Source: Gammaproteobacteria bacterium Ga0074134 (GTDB lineage: Bacteria > Pseudomonadota > Gammaproteobacteria > Ga0077554 > Ga007554). Taken from it: 64,000 bases of DNA. The position numbers and the translations under genes were made by a program. The notes under the pieces were generated by a model. It saw only the letters and a list, made by a program, of their open reading frames with translations, was not told the origin of the DNA and made no database searches. Below, piece by piece: positions 46,620 through 54,876 of the stretch. Position 1 is the first letter of the stretch. The number at the start of each line of letters is the position of its first letter. The stretch spans positions 1-64,000 of the forward strand of contig LNEJ01000034.1 in NCBI GenBank assembly GCA_001464965.1, written 5' to 3'.

Positions 46620-48764
46620 ATGATTAACACCGTATGGGGCAGCACAGATAAACCTGTTTCGAGCAAGCGGCTTGCTGAACTTCTCAGCACGGAAGCGGGC
46701 CTTGAAGGCACCCTCTATATTGGCTATCCAATCATCGGCACGCCCGAAGGCTCCTTTCCTATAGATGCGCTGCTTGTATCTCCGACCAAAGGCCTGGTCT
46801 TGTTTAGTGTTGTTGAAGGCAAGACCCTCCCGGATTACGCCGTGGTGCAAGACGAGGGGTTCAATAAGATGCAAGCAAAACTGCTCCAGCATCAGACCTT
46901 AATTCACAAACGAAAACTCCTTGTTGGAATTCACACGGTCACGTTTTCGCCTGCCATCACACAACTTGATGTCGATAAGGAGTACCTCCTCTGTAATGCC
47001 GACAACTTGGTTTCGGTTATCGAAGAATTGGATGATTTCGACCCGGTGGTTTTTCCGTCACTGGTTTCGGTTATTCAGGCGATTTCCACACTGCGTCGGG
47101 GCCGTAAGAAACGCGACCTCCATAACCAGAATTCGCGAGGCACTAAGATCAAAGCACTGGAGGATTCGATTGCCAATCTCGACAGCCAGCAGAGCGCGGC
47201 CGTGGTAGAAACCTATGAAGGCGTTCAGCGCATTCGCGGACTTGCCGGATGTGGTAAGACTATCGTTCTGGCTTTGAAAGTTGCCTACTTGCATGCACGT
47301 CATCCTGAATGGTTCATCGCGGTGACATTCAACACCCGGTCACTTAAGAAGCAGTTCGAGAACCTCATCACCACGTTCGTACTGGAACAGGCAAACGAAG
47401 AACCAGACTGGGATAGAATCAGAATCTTGAATGCTTGGGGTGCTCCCGGCGGTATAGACCGCACAGGCATTTACTACGAGTTCTGCCGTGACCATGGTGT
47501 TGAGTATTTGGATTTTGGAACGGCAAAGAATCGCTTTGGATCCGACAACGCATTTGAGGCGGCATGTGACATCGCCCTTCAAGGAGCCAAACAATTCGTG
47601 CCGAAATACGATGCGATCCTGGTTGATGAGGCGCAGGATTTTGCGCCCAATTTCTTGTTACTCTGTTACGAATACCTCAAGGATCCGAAGCGCCTAGTCT
47701 ACGCATACGACGAATTGCAGAACCTCGGAAACAGATCGCTCCCGCCCGTCGAAGAAATCTTTGGCAAAAACACGGATGGAACAGCCCGTGTTGTTATTCA
47801 CCCCCCTGAGCCAGGAAAACCCAAGCAAGATATCATTCTCGACACTTGCTATCGCAACTCCCGCCCTGTTTTATCCACGGCTCATGCTCTTGGATTTGGG
47901 GTTTATCGCGATAAGGGACTTGTTCAAATCTTTGAGAACAAGAACCTCTGGTTCGACATCGGTTATGAAGAAAAGGACGGGGAAATCAAGGACGGCGAAT
48001 TCGTCACACTTACTCGCACGCCAAAATCCAGCCCGGAATTCCTGGACCAGCACTCGCCAGTTGAAGACTTGATTCAGTTCGAAGTCTTCGACACGCCCGA
48101 AGCCCAAACTACGTGGCTCGTTGCGGAGATTCAGCGAAATCTGGCTAAAGACGAGCTGATACCAGACGATATCGTTGTCATAAATCCCGATCCGTTAACA
48201 ACGAAGGGGGCAGTCGGCGGTGCTCGACAGGCTCTGATGCAGATGGGAATCAACTCGAATCTTGCGGGTGTGACGACAATCGCCGATGTCTTCACAGAGC
48301 CGGGGACGGTAACCTTTACCGGCATCTTTCGCGCAAAGGGCAATGAGGCGGCCATGGTCTATGTGATCAATGCACAGGACTGTTTTGGGGCTCTATTGCC
48401 ACGGGATGTTGCACGCGTCCGAAACCGCCTTTTTACCGCAATCACTCGCTCTAAAGCATGGGTTCGGGTTCTCGGCGTCGGGAAGGATATGGCTGACCTT
48501 AAGGCGGAATTTGAAAAGGTGAAGGCAGAGAATTTCGCGCTACGCTTCCGCTACCCGACCGAAGATGAGCGGAAAAAAATGACGACCGTAAACCGTGACA
48601 TGTCGAAAGCGGAGCAAGATCGAAGTGCTAAGCGGAGAAACAACTTCGCCGAGATTATCGCGTCGCTCGAATCAGGGGAGAGTTTCATCGAAGACTATCC
48701 TGATGATCTCGTAGAGAAGCTCCAGACCCTACTCACCAAAAAATCCAAGCGTAAGCGGAAATGA
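46620..48764 (+). CDS. SF1 helicase with N-terminal nuclease-like (NERD-type) domain
   Basis: 714 residues. The C-terminal 500 residues are a UvrD-like helicase: Q-motif LDSQQSAAV at 187-195, Walker A GLAGCGKT at 207-214, Walker B VDEAQD at 335-340, motif V-like RAKGNEAAMVYVIN near 565 and motif VI TAITRSK near 596. The N-terminal 110 residues have the core of a restriction-endonuclease-like fold: Asp49 in FPIDALLVSP, then Glu66-x-Lys68 in VVEGK, with spacing like PD-(D/E)xK nucleases and NERD domains. The tail is Lys-rich. ATG at 46620 has no strong ribosome-binding site. It overlaps the next gene by 4 bases (ATGA). DNA unwinding and cutting is the likely activity; role in defence is inferred from architecture and location. 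Confidence 0.82.
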   Translation: MINTVWGSTDKPVSSKRLAELLSTEAGLEGTLYIGYPIIGTPEGSFPIDALLVSPTKGLVLFSVVEGKTLPDYAVVQDEGFNKMQAKLLQHQTLIHKRKLLVGIHTVTFSPAITQLDVDKEYLLCNADNLVSVIEELDDFDPVVFPSLVSVIQAISTLRRGRKKRDLHNQNSRGTKIKALEDSIANLDSQQSAAVVETYEGVQRIRGLAGCGKTIVLALKVAYLHARHPEWFIAVTFNTRSLKKQFENLITTFVLEQANEEPDWDRIRILNAWGAPGGIDRTGIYYEFCRDHGVEYLDFGTAKNRFGSDNAFEAACDIALQGAKQFVPKYDAILVDEAQDFAPNFLLLCYEYLKDPKRLVYAYDELQNLGNRSLPPVEEIFGKNTDGTARVVIHPPEPGKPKQDIILDTCYRNSRPVLSTAHALGFGVYRDKGLVQIFENKNLWFDIGYEEKDGEIKDGEFVTLTRTPKSSPEFLDQHSPVEDLIQFEVFDTPEAQTTWLVAEIQRNLAKDELIPDDIVVINPDPLTTKGAVGGARQALMQMGINSNLAGVTTIADVFTEPGTVTFTGIFRAKGNEAAMVYVINAQDCFGALLPRDVARVRNRLFTAITRSKAWVRVLGVGKDMADLKAEFEKVKAENFALRFRYPTEDERKKMTTVNRDMSKAEQDRSAKRRNNFAEIIASLESGESFIEDYPDDLVEKLQTLLTKKSKRKRK

Positions 48765-49426
48765 CACCCCAGCAAACACTAAAGCAGATAAATGAACTCA
48801 CGGAGGCTCTCGTCGGACTGAGCCTTTCGAACGAGCAGAATTTTCCATCTACACATGGCAACCCCAATGCGGCATTCGAAATTTCAGTAAGCACTGCCGC
48901 AGGCATGAGCGTTGCGTTAAAGAATGTGGCTTACCGTGACATCTATGTTGAACTGGAGAAGGCGCGGTGCTTTAACATTAAGATGCTAGATGGCGCATTG
49001 ATTTCACTCCGGTACCGATTTAGGGCCGGAGCCATCTGTGAACATTCCCTTTCATACTTCCCGTCCCCGGACCTTGGGCATTTTCAGAACGAGCCAGAGG
49101 TTTATCTCCAGGATGAAATTTACGCCGACGTCATCGCTAGAAATATCGTTCCTTTCCCAGTCCGCTTCGACTTTAGCGACGACCCGAAAAAGTTCGTAAA
49201 TGTTCATCATCCATATTCCCACTTAACGCTTGGCCAGTATGAAAATTGCCGCATACCGGTCTGCTCTCCCCTTGGACCGCTCGCGTTCGGAGGGTTCATT
49301 TTAAGAAACTTCTACAATACCGCTTTCCGCAAATACTCCGAAAAAATTCCTGCAAGCGCGCTGGCATTCGCCAGCACAATTACGATAAACGAACGGATGA
49401 TTCCACACGTTGTGTGCGGCGTATGA
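48761..49426 (+). CDS. DUF2290-type protein, partner of the helicase
   Basis: 221 residues. I recognise the DUF2290 pattern from HHPYSHLTLGQYENCRIPV at 149-167 and FGGFILRNFYNTAF at 176-189; the N-terminal half is beta-rich with AAFEISVSTAAGMSVALKNV. No signal peptide, membrane segment or known catalytic motif; conserved His and Asn residues in the signature could be an active or binding site. Its start overlaps the helicase stop by 4 bases, so the two proteins are made together in similar amounts. Function unknown. The 116 bases between its stop and the next gene hold nothing I recognise. Confidence 0.75.
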   Translation: MTPQQTLKQINELTEALVGLSLSNEQNFPSTHGNPNAAFEISVSTAAGMSVALKNVAYRDIYVELEKARCFNIKMLDGALISLRYRFRAGAICEHSLSYFPSPDLGHFQNEPEVYLQDEIYADVIARNIVPFPVRFDFSDDPKKFVNVHHPYSHLTLGQYENCRIPVCSPLGPLAFGGFILRNFYNTAFRKYSEKIPASALAFASTITINERMIPHVVCGV

Positions 49427-49542
49427 ATGAACGATGACCGAATAGGTCGATTTCAGCCATTCCGTGGCTAAAGCACACTGGCACCGTCTATCTGATCAAA
49501 CACTGATTACTATACATTACTAACGTCATCCCGAGGCACACC

Positions 49543-50550
49543 CTGTCATACCGCGCTCCTTCATGGCTTCCTGGTGGCCATTTACAAACCATTTATACGG
49601 CCCTGCTCACATCCGCGCCACGCATCGCCTACAAGCGCGAGCGCTGGGATACGCCGGATGGCGATTTCATTGATGTTGACTGGCTGAATAATTCTGCTTC
49701 TGGTCCGCTAGTGGTATTTTTTCATGGGCTGGAAGGCAGCTCGCAGGGGCATTATGTACGCAGCCTGATGGAGAAATTGCAGCACAACGGCTGGCGTGGA
49801 ATAGCCGTGAATTTTCGTGGGTGCAGCGGTGAACCCAACCGCCTGCCCCGCGCCTATTTCGCCGGTGACAGCGCGGAGATTGATTGGATTATGCGCCGGT
49901 TGCGTGCGCAAAATCCTGATTCCCTCATTTTTGCAGCAGGTGTATCGCTAGGCGGCAATGCCCTGCTGAAATGGCTGGGTGAACAGGGAGAACATGCGTG
50001 CGGGATTATCAACGCTGCGGTGACGGTCTCTGCCGCCATGGATTTGCAAGCCACGGGCAAGGCGCTGGACAGCGGGGGATTTAATCAGTTGTATACCGCT
50101 CACTTTCTGCGCACGTTGAAGAAAAAAGCATCACAGAAGCTCGAACAGTATCCAGGCTTATTTGACCGTGAGGCACTAAAGCACGTCAGAACCTTGCGGG
50201 CATTTGATGACCTTTTTACTGCGCCACTGCACGGCTATAAAAACACCAATGATTACTGGACGAGGGCCAGCAGCAAGCCGGGGCTCATCAACGTCCACGT
50301 TCCTACATTGCTGATCAATGCCCGCAACGATCCCTTCCTGCCGGCATCCGCATTGCCCCGTTCAGAGCAAGTATCGGCCTGTGTAACGCTGGAATTTCCG
50401 GAAGAAGGCGGGCACATGGGTTTTATTTCCGGGCCTTTTCCCGGCAGGCACGCGTGGCTGCCGGAGCGTATTTTAGAGTTTTTCAACCACCCAACTCATC
50501 CTAAAAGAAGCCGCTTTTTATCCACGAAAAAAACGAAATTCACGAAATAA
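49543..50550 (+). CDS. Alpha/beta hydrolase, YheT family, probable CTG start
   Basis: 335 residues if begun at CTG 49543. VVFFHGLEGSSQGHYVRSL near residue 58, NFRGCSGEPNRLPRAYFAGDSAEIDW near 90 and GVSLGGNALLKWLGEQG near 132 (nucleophile Ser) match YheT/ABHD1-type hydrolases; DDPFLPASALP and GGHMGF carry the acid and His. The conserved N-terminal segment SWLPGGHLQTIY is encoded upstream of the first GTG (49711), yet no ATG, GTG or TTG is in frame between it and the stop at 49504. CTG at 49543 has GAGG 6 bases before it, and ATT at 49516 is another candidate. Substrate unknown. Confidence 0.82.
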   Translation: MSYRAPSWLPGGHLQTIYTALLTSAPRIAYKRERWDTPDGDFIDVDWLNNSASGPLVVFFHGLEGSSQGHYVRSLMEKLQHNGWRGIAVNFRGCSGEPNRLPRAYFAGDSAEIDWIMRRLRAQNPDSLIFAAGVSLGGNALLKWLGEQGEHACGIINAAVTVSAAMDLQATGKALDSGGFNQLYTAHFLRTLKKKASQKLEQYPGLFDREALKHVRTLRAFDDLFTAPLHGYKNTNDYWTRASSKPGLINVHVPTLLINARNDPFLPASALPRSEQVSACVTLEFPEEGGHMGFISGPFPGRHAWLPERILEFFNHPTHPKRSRFLSTKKTKFTK

Positions 50551-50650
50551 AAAAAACATGGATTACTTCCATAATTTACCGGATGAGTAGAAAGTAAAAT
50601 AGCGACATGCACTTGAAGATTTTCGTGTTTTTTTGTGACTTTCGTGGATG
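50519..50650. terminator. Inverted repeat between two convergent genes
   Basis: ATCCACGAAAAAAACGAAA near 50519 and TTTTGTGACTTTCGTGGAT near 50631 are imperfect complements with A/T runs, so either strand would end in a T-rich stretch. Suits a bidirectional terminator for the hydrolase and the symporter. Confidence 0.45.
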
Positions 50651-50666
50651 ACTGAGTTTTTCAGGC

Positions 50667-51932
50667 TCATTCCTCTTTCTCGCCGCGCGCCACGTAAACC
50701 GCCGCAGCCAAATCACCCGTCACGTTCAAAGTGGTGCGGCACATGTCGAGAAAGCGGTCGACACCAAGGATAAGGGCCAGGCCTTCCACGGGAATCCCGA
50801 ACATTACCAGGATCATCGCGATCACCGGCAATGACCCCGCAGGAACTCCCGCAGTGCCGATTCCACCCAGGACACAGATCAGCATCACCGTAAATTGCTG
50901 CGCTAAATCCAGTTGCACGCCAAAAAGCTGGGCGAGAAAAAGCACCGTCACCCCTTCGAAAAGCGCGGTGCCATTCTGGTTCATCGCCGAACCTGCGGTG
51001 AGGACAAAGCGGCTGACATGGGGAGGCAATTTGAGATTGTCATTGGCAACCTTGAGCGCCGTGGGTAGCGTTGCGCTTGACGAGGCGGTAGCAAAGGCGG
51101 TGAGCATTGCCAGCCGGATATCCCGAAAGAACACTAGCGGAGACATGCCGCCCAGAAATCGCACGGAGAGTGAGTACACAACGAACATATGAAGAGAAAG
51201 CGCCAGCAGCACCACGCCCACATAGGACAGCAGGCTTCCCAGCACTTCCACACCCAAACGGGCGGTCATGGTGAAGAGCAGTGCGGCAACGCCATAAGGC
51301 GCCAGTCTCAAAATGCCATTGATCAAGGTCATGCTGACATCGTAAAGCCCCTCAATCGCCTCGCGCAGACGGAGCGCCCCTGGTGTCTGGGTGTACGAAA
51401 GGCCGACGCCAAAGATCAACGCAAAGAGGATGACCCCAATCATCTCGCCGTTGGCCGCTGCCTTGACAGGATTATCAGGAAACATGCCAACGATGAACGC
51501 AGCCCCCGTGGTTTCCGGCGGTTTCGGGACGGTTATCGCTGCCCCGCTGGCTGAGGCGAATGCGCGTAGCGAATCCGGCAAACCTTCACCCGGCCGAAGC
51601 CAGTTCACCAGCGTCATCCCGATCAGCACCGCGATCAGAGAGACAACCACTGTGTATCCCAGCGTTCTCGCCCCCATCCGCCCCATGTGCTTTACATCGA
51701 GGCCGCAAATGCCGATCACCAAGGCTGAAAATAATAATGGTATTACCAGCATGAACAGCAGCCGCAGGAAGATTTGCCCTGCTGGCAGGGTCACATACTC
51801 CACAAGTCCGTTAAGCCATGGCGCGCCTTGCGCGGCCAGTCTGGCTATGATGCCTAATAGTGAGCCAGCCAGCAGGCCGACAAGAATCTTTACACTGAGG
51901 TTGCGTTGGTTCAAACGCTGTCCTTGTTTCAC
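50667..51932 (-). CDS. Dicarboxylate/amino acid:cation symporter (DAACS family)
   Basis: 421 residues with about eight membrane segments and two hairpin loops. Family marks: FATASSSATLPTAL near residue 278 (Ser-rich loop), TAGSAMNQNGTALFEG near 311, GGIGTAGVPAGSLPVIAMI near 356 and DRFLDMCRTTLNVTGDLAAAVYVAR near 391. Carries dicarboxylates, glutamate or similar with Na+ or H+. The start is placed at GTG 51932 because the longer frame starts inside the inverted repeat at 51958-52008. The gene is convergent with the YheT-like hydrolase. Confidence 0.88.
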   Translation of the reverse strand: MKQGQRLNQRNLSVKILVGLLAGSLLGIIARLAAQGAPWLNGLVEYVTLPAGQIFLRLLFMLVIPLLFSALVIGICGLDVKHMGRMGARTLGYTVVVSLIAVLIGMTLVNWLRPGEGLPDSLRAFASASGAAITVPKPPETTGAAFIVGMFPDNPVKAAANGEMIGVILFALIFGVGLSYTQTPGALRLREAIEGLYDVSMTLINGILRLAPYGVAALLFTMTARLGVEVLGSLLSYVGVVLLALSLHMFVVYSLSVRFLGGMSPLVFFRDIRLAMLTAFATASSSATLPTALKVANDNLKLPPHVSRFVLTAGSAMNQNGTALFEGVTVLFLAQLFGVQLDLAQQFTVMLICVLGGIGTAGVPAGSLPVIAMILVMFGIPVEGLALILGVDRFLDMCRTTLNVTGDLAAAVYVARGEKEE

Positions 51933-51957
51933 TTCTGAATTAAACGAGTGCCATGTC

Positions 51958-52008
51958 GTAGGGTGCGTCCTACGCACCGCAATCATTGGTGCGTAGGACG
52001 CACCCTAC
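51958..52008. repeat. Perfect 21-bp inverted repeat, GTAGGGTGCGT family, copy 2
   Basis: Arms at 51958-51978 and 51988-52008 pair exactly around 9 bases. Same family as 32138-32188; degenerate relatives are at about 2040 and 33576. Between the symporter and ppk2. Confidence 0.85.
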
Positions 52009-52029
52009 GATTCCTGAGGTTGCGTTGGT

Positions 52030-52848
52030 TCACGCTGCAATCATGCCGCTCTTCAGATAGCTTTCTTCATACGCAAAGACAATAGCCGGGTTGGGGATGA
52101 GTATACGCTCGTCCTTGCCTTCGTAGTGCAAGCGGATCAACAGGTCCTTGATCAGGTTGATCCGCGCCGCGCGCTTGTCGTTGGCGCGCACCACGGTCCA
52201 TGGCGCCACCGGGTTGTGGGTGCGGGCGAACATTTCGTTTCTCGCCAGGCTGTAATCCTTCCAGTACTTGATCGCCTGGTCGTCGATGGCGCTGACCTTC
52301 CACTGCTTGAGTGGATCATCGCGACGCGCCTTGAGGCGTTTTTTCTGCTCGTCCTTGCTGATGTCCAGATAATACTTGAACAGCTTGATTCCCGAGTTAA
52401 CCAGCATGTGCTCGAAATCAGCAACCGTTGTCATGAATTCTTCATATTCGTCATCGTTACAGAATTGCATGACTCGCTCAACACCTGCGCGGTTATACCA
52501 GCTCCGATTGAAGAGCACGAGATCCTGCGCGGCGGGGAGATGGGGTGCATAACGCTGAAAATACCAGGAGCTGCGATCACGGTCCGAGGGCTTGCCCATC
52601 GCCACTACCCGTGTCTCGCGTGGACTGAGATGCTGGATGATACGCTTGATCATGCCATCCTTGCCTGATGCGTCCCGGCCTTCCAGCAGGATCAGGATTT
52701 TATCGCCCTGCTTGATGATGTGCTTTTGGAGCTTGACCAGCTCCACCTGCAATTTATACAGGACTTTTTCGTACTCCTGCTTGCTGATATCGGAGTCACC
52801 GTTTTCCGCGTCATTATTTTTATCGATATTTTTGATTTTTTTAATCAT
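52030..52848 (-). CDS. ppk2: Polyphosphate kinase 2 (PPK2 family)
   Basis: 272 residues, one PPK2 domain. Walker A GRDASGKDGMIKRI at about 57-70, the lid and Walker B regions with NRSWYNRAGVERVM near 114 and FKYYLDISKDEQKKRLKARRDDP near 157. Uses polyphosphate to phosphorylate nucleotides; the class (ADP- or AMP-acting) is not decided by this reading. The first 20 residues are Asp/Asn/Lys rich. It lies 14 bases after ftsH. Confidence 0.93.
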   Translation of the reverse strand: MIKKIKNIDKNNDAENGDSDISKQEYEKVLYKLQVELVKLQKHIIKQGDKILILLEGRDASGKDGMIKRIIQHLSPRETRVVAMGKPSDRDRSSWYFQRYAPHLPAAQDLVLFNRSWYNRAGVERVMQFCNDDEYEEFMTTVADFEHMLVNSGIKLFKYYLDISKDEQKKRLKARRDDPLKQWKVSAIDDQAIKYWKDYSLARNEMFARTHNPVAPWTVVRANDKRAARINLIKDLLIRLHYEGKDERILIPNPAIVFAYEESYLKSGMIAA

Positions 52849-52862
52849 GCCGTGCTCCGCTG

Positions 52863-54776
52863 TTAGGATGTCAAGCTCGTATCATCGCTTTTCCCGGCCG
52901 CCTTTTTTATTCCAAACTGCCCGATAATTTTCATAAACGCCTCGCCGTCGATCACTTCTTTTTCCTGCAAGTGTTGCGCGACGCCGAGCAGCGCGTCTTT
53001 ATGCTCGATGAGCAGGGTGCGCACCCGTCCATGGCTCTCTTCCACGATGCGGCGCACCTCCGCATCGATCTGCTTGGCGGTTTCCTCACTATAGGGTTGC
53101 TGGCCACCGCGCAGCGCGCCTTCAAGAAACATGGACCGCTCTGGCGCATAGGTAACCAGGCCGAGGGCCTTGCTCATGCCGTATTCGGTCACCACGCTGC
53201 GCACCATCTGCGTAGCTTTTTGCAAGTCGTCCGCAGCGCCGGTGGAAACTTCGTCAAACACCAGTTCTTCCGCGACGCGGCCGCCCAGCAATATCGCCAG
53301 GCGATCGAGCAGTTCCGCTTCCGTGAGCAGATGACGGTCTTCCGTTGGCAACTGCATGGTATAACCTAGCGCTGCCACACCGCGTGGGATGATGGAGATT
53401 TTGCGAATCGGATCGGCATGTTCCACCAGTGCCGTAACCAGGGCGTGGCCTGCTTCGTGATGAGCGACGATGCGTTTCTCCCGCGGCGTCATCATCCGCG
53501 ATTTTTTCTGAAGGCCAGCGACGACCCGGTCGATGGCCTCTTCCACGTCGCCCATGTCAACCGCCTTCTTGTTATTACGCGCAGCCAGCAAGGCGGCCTC
53601 GTTGATTACGTTGGCCAGGTCGGCACCGACAAAACCCGGCGTGCGCGCCGCTAGTATTGAGATGTCCACATCCGGCGCGAGCGTGACGCCTTTCATGTGG
53701 ATTTTAAGGATGTCTTCACGGCCCTTGATATCGGGCCGGTCCACCACCACGTGGCGGTCAAAACGGCCTGCGCGCAACAGGGCGGGATCGAGAATCTCCG
53801 GGCGGTTAGTGGCCGCCATCAGAATCACGCCTTTGTTGGGATCGAAACCATCCATCTCGGTGAGCAACTGGTTCAGGGTTTGCTCGCGCTCTTCGTTGCT
53901 CGCCATGGGATTCATGCCGCGCGCGCGCCCCAGCGCGTCCAGCTCATCAATGAAGATAATGCACGGGGCCTTCTGCTGCGCCTGTTCAAACAGATCCCGC
54001 ACCCGTGCGGCGCCCACCCCTACAAACATTTCCACGAATTCCGATCCCGACAAACTGAAGAAGGGGACCTTGGCCTCTCCCGCCACGGCCTTCGCCAGCA
54101 AGGTCTTGCCGGTACCCGGCGGGCCGACCAGCAGAATGCCCTTGGGAAGACGGCCTCCCAGCGCAGTAAAACGCTCTGGCGTGCTCAGGAAGGCAACCAC
54201 CTCGCGCAATTCTTCAACCGCTTCATCAATGCCGGCCACATCAGCGAAGGTGATCTTCATGTCACTTTCCATGTAGATCTTGGCCTTGCTCTTGCCGATG
54301 GACATGAGTCCGCCGCCTCCCGCTCCGCCGATTCCACCTCCCGCGCCCATGCGCTGAAACAGAAAAGCCCAGATCGCTGCCAGAAAGATAAAAGGCAACA
54401 GCCACGCCATAAGACTCTGGAAAAAAGTGGATTCGATCTGCCCGGAATAATTGACATGTGCGGCATCCAGCTCTTTCGTCAAGCCGGGATCTTCCACGCG
54501 GATCGTTTCAAAGTCGTGAAAATCCTGCTTGTCGCGCCGGATCTGCTCCACCTGCGCAGGCGGCAGCACCTTCTCCAGCCCTTCGACCTTCAGCCTACCC
54601 CGGATAATCTCCTTGCCCAAGGCAATCTCAGCCACCTGGCCGGCCGCAACGGCCTTCTTGAAATCGCTATAGGAAAGGAGCGCCTGGTGCATGCCCATGA
54701 TAAAGCTCTGGAACCAGAAGGCGAGCAGCAGCGCCAGCAAAAGATACCAGATCGAAAAGTGCCAGCGTTTTTCCAT
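52863..54776 (-). CDS. ftsH: ATP-dependent zinc metalloprotease FtsH
   Basis: 637 residues. Two membrane segments (about 7-26 and 116-136) enclose a short periplasmic region; then the AAA module with [21 protein letters not shown] near residue 213, [11 protein letters not shown] near 276 and the second-region Arg fingers; the protease has [11 protein letters not shown] near 437 (zinc HExxH). Quality control of membrane proteins and, with LapB, of LpxC. The N-terminal region differs from E. coli FtsH, so this may be a second, divergent FtsH copy; the usual rrmJ-ftsH context is absent. Last 20 residues are polar. Confidence 0.93.
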   Translation of the reverse strand: MEKRWHFSIWYLLLALLLAFWFQSFIMGMHQALLSYSDFKKAVAAGQVAEIALGKEIIRGRLKVEGLEKVLPPAQVEQIRRDKQDFHDFETIRVEDPGLTKELDAAHVNYSGQIESTFFQSLMAWLLPFIFLAAIWAFLFQRMGAGGGIGGAGGGGLMSIGKSKAKIYMESDMKITFADVAGIDEAVEELREVVAFLSTPERFTALGGRLPKGILLVGPPGTGKTLLAKAVAGEAKVPFFSLSGSEFVEMFVGVGAARVRDLFEQAQQKAPCIIFIDELDALGRARGMNPMASNEEREQTLNQLLTEMDGFDPNKGVILMAATNRPEILDPALLRAGRFDRHVVVDRPDIKGREDILKIHMKGVTLAPDVDISILAARTPGFVGADLANVINEAALLAARNNKKAVDMGDVEEAIDRVVAGLQKKSRMMTPREKRIVAHHEAGHALVTALVEHADPIRKISIIPRGVAALGYTMQLPTEDRHLLTEAELLDRLAILLGGRVAEELVFDEVSTGAADDLQKATQMVRSVVTEYGMSKALGLVTYAPERSMFLEGALRGGQQPYSEETAKQIDAEVRRIVEESHGRVRTLLIEHKDALLGVAQHLQEKEVIDGEAFMKIIGQFGIKKAAGKSDDTSLTS

Positions 54777-54822
54777 GGTTATTATTCTACTCTGTTATGG
54801 AAACTCTACCAGACCGTCCTAC

Positions 54823-54876
54823 TTAACCCGAATGTTTCATAAGGGCGCGCATTAATTTATGAAACATTCGGGTTAA
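54823..54876. repeat. Perfect 20-bp inverted repeat between por operon and ftsH
   Basis: TTAACCCGAATGTTTCATAA at 54823-54842 pairs exactly with 54857-54876; loop 14 bases. The stop codon of the oxidoreductase (54873-54875) lies in the right arm. No T-run follows on the minus strand, so it may stabilise the 3' end or be an element end rather than a classic terminator. Confidence 0.7.
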
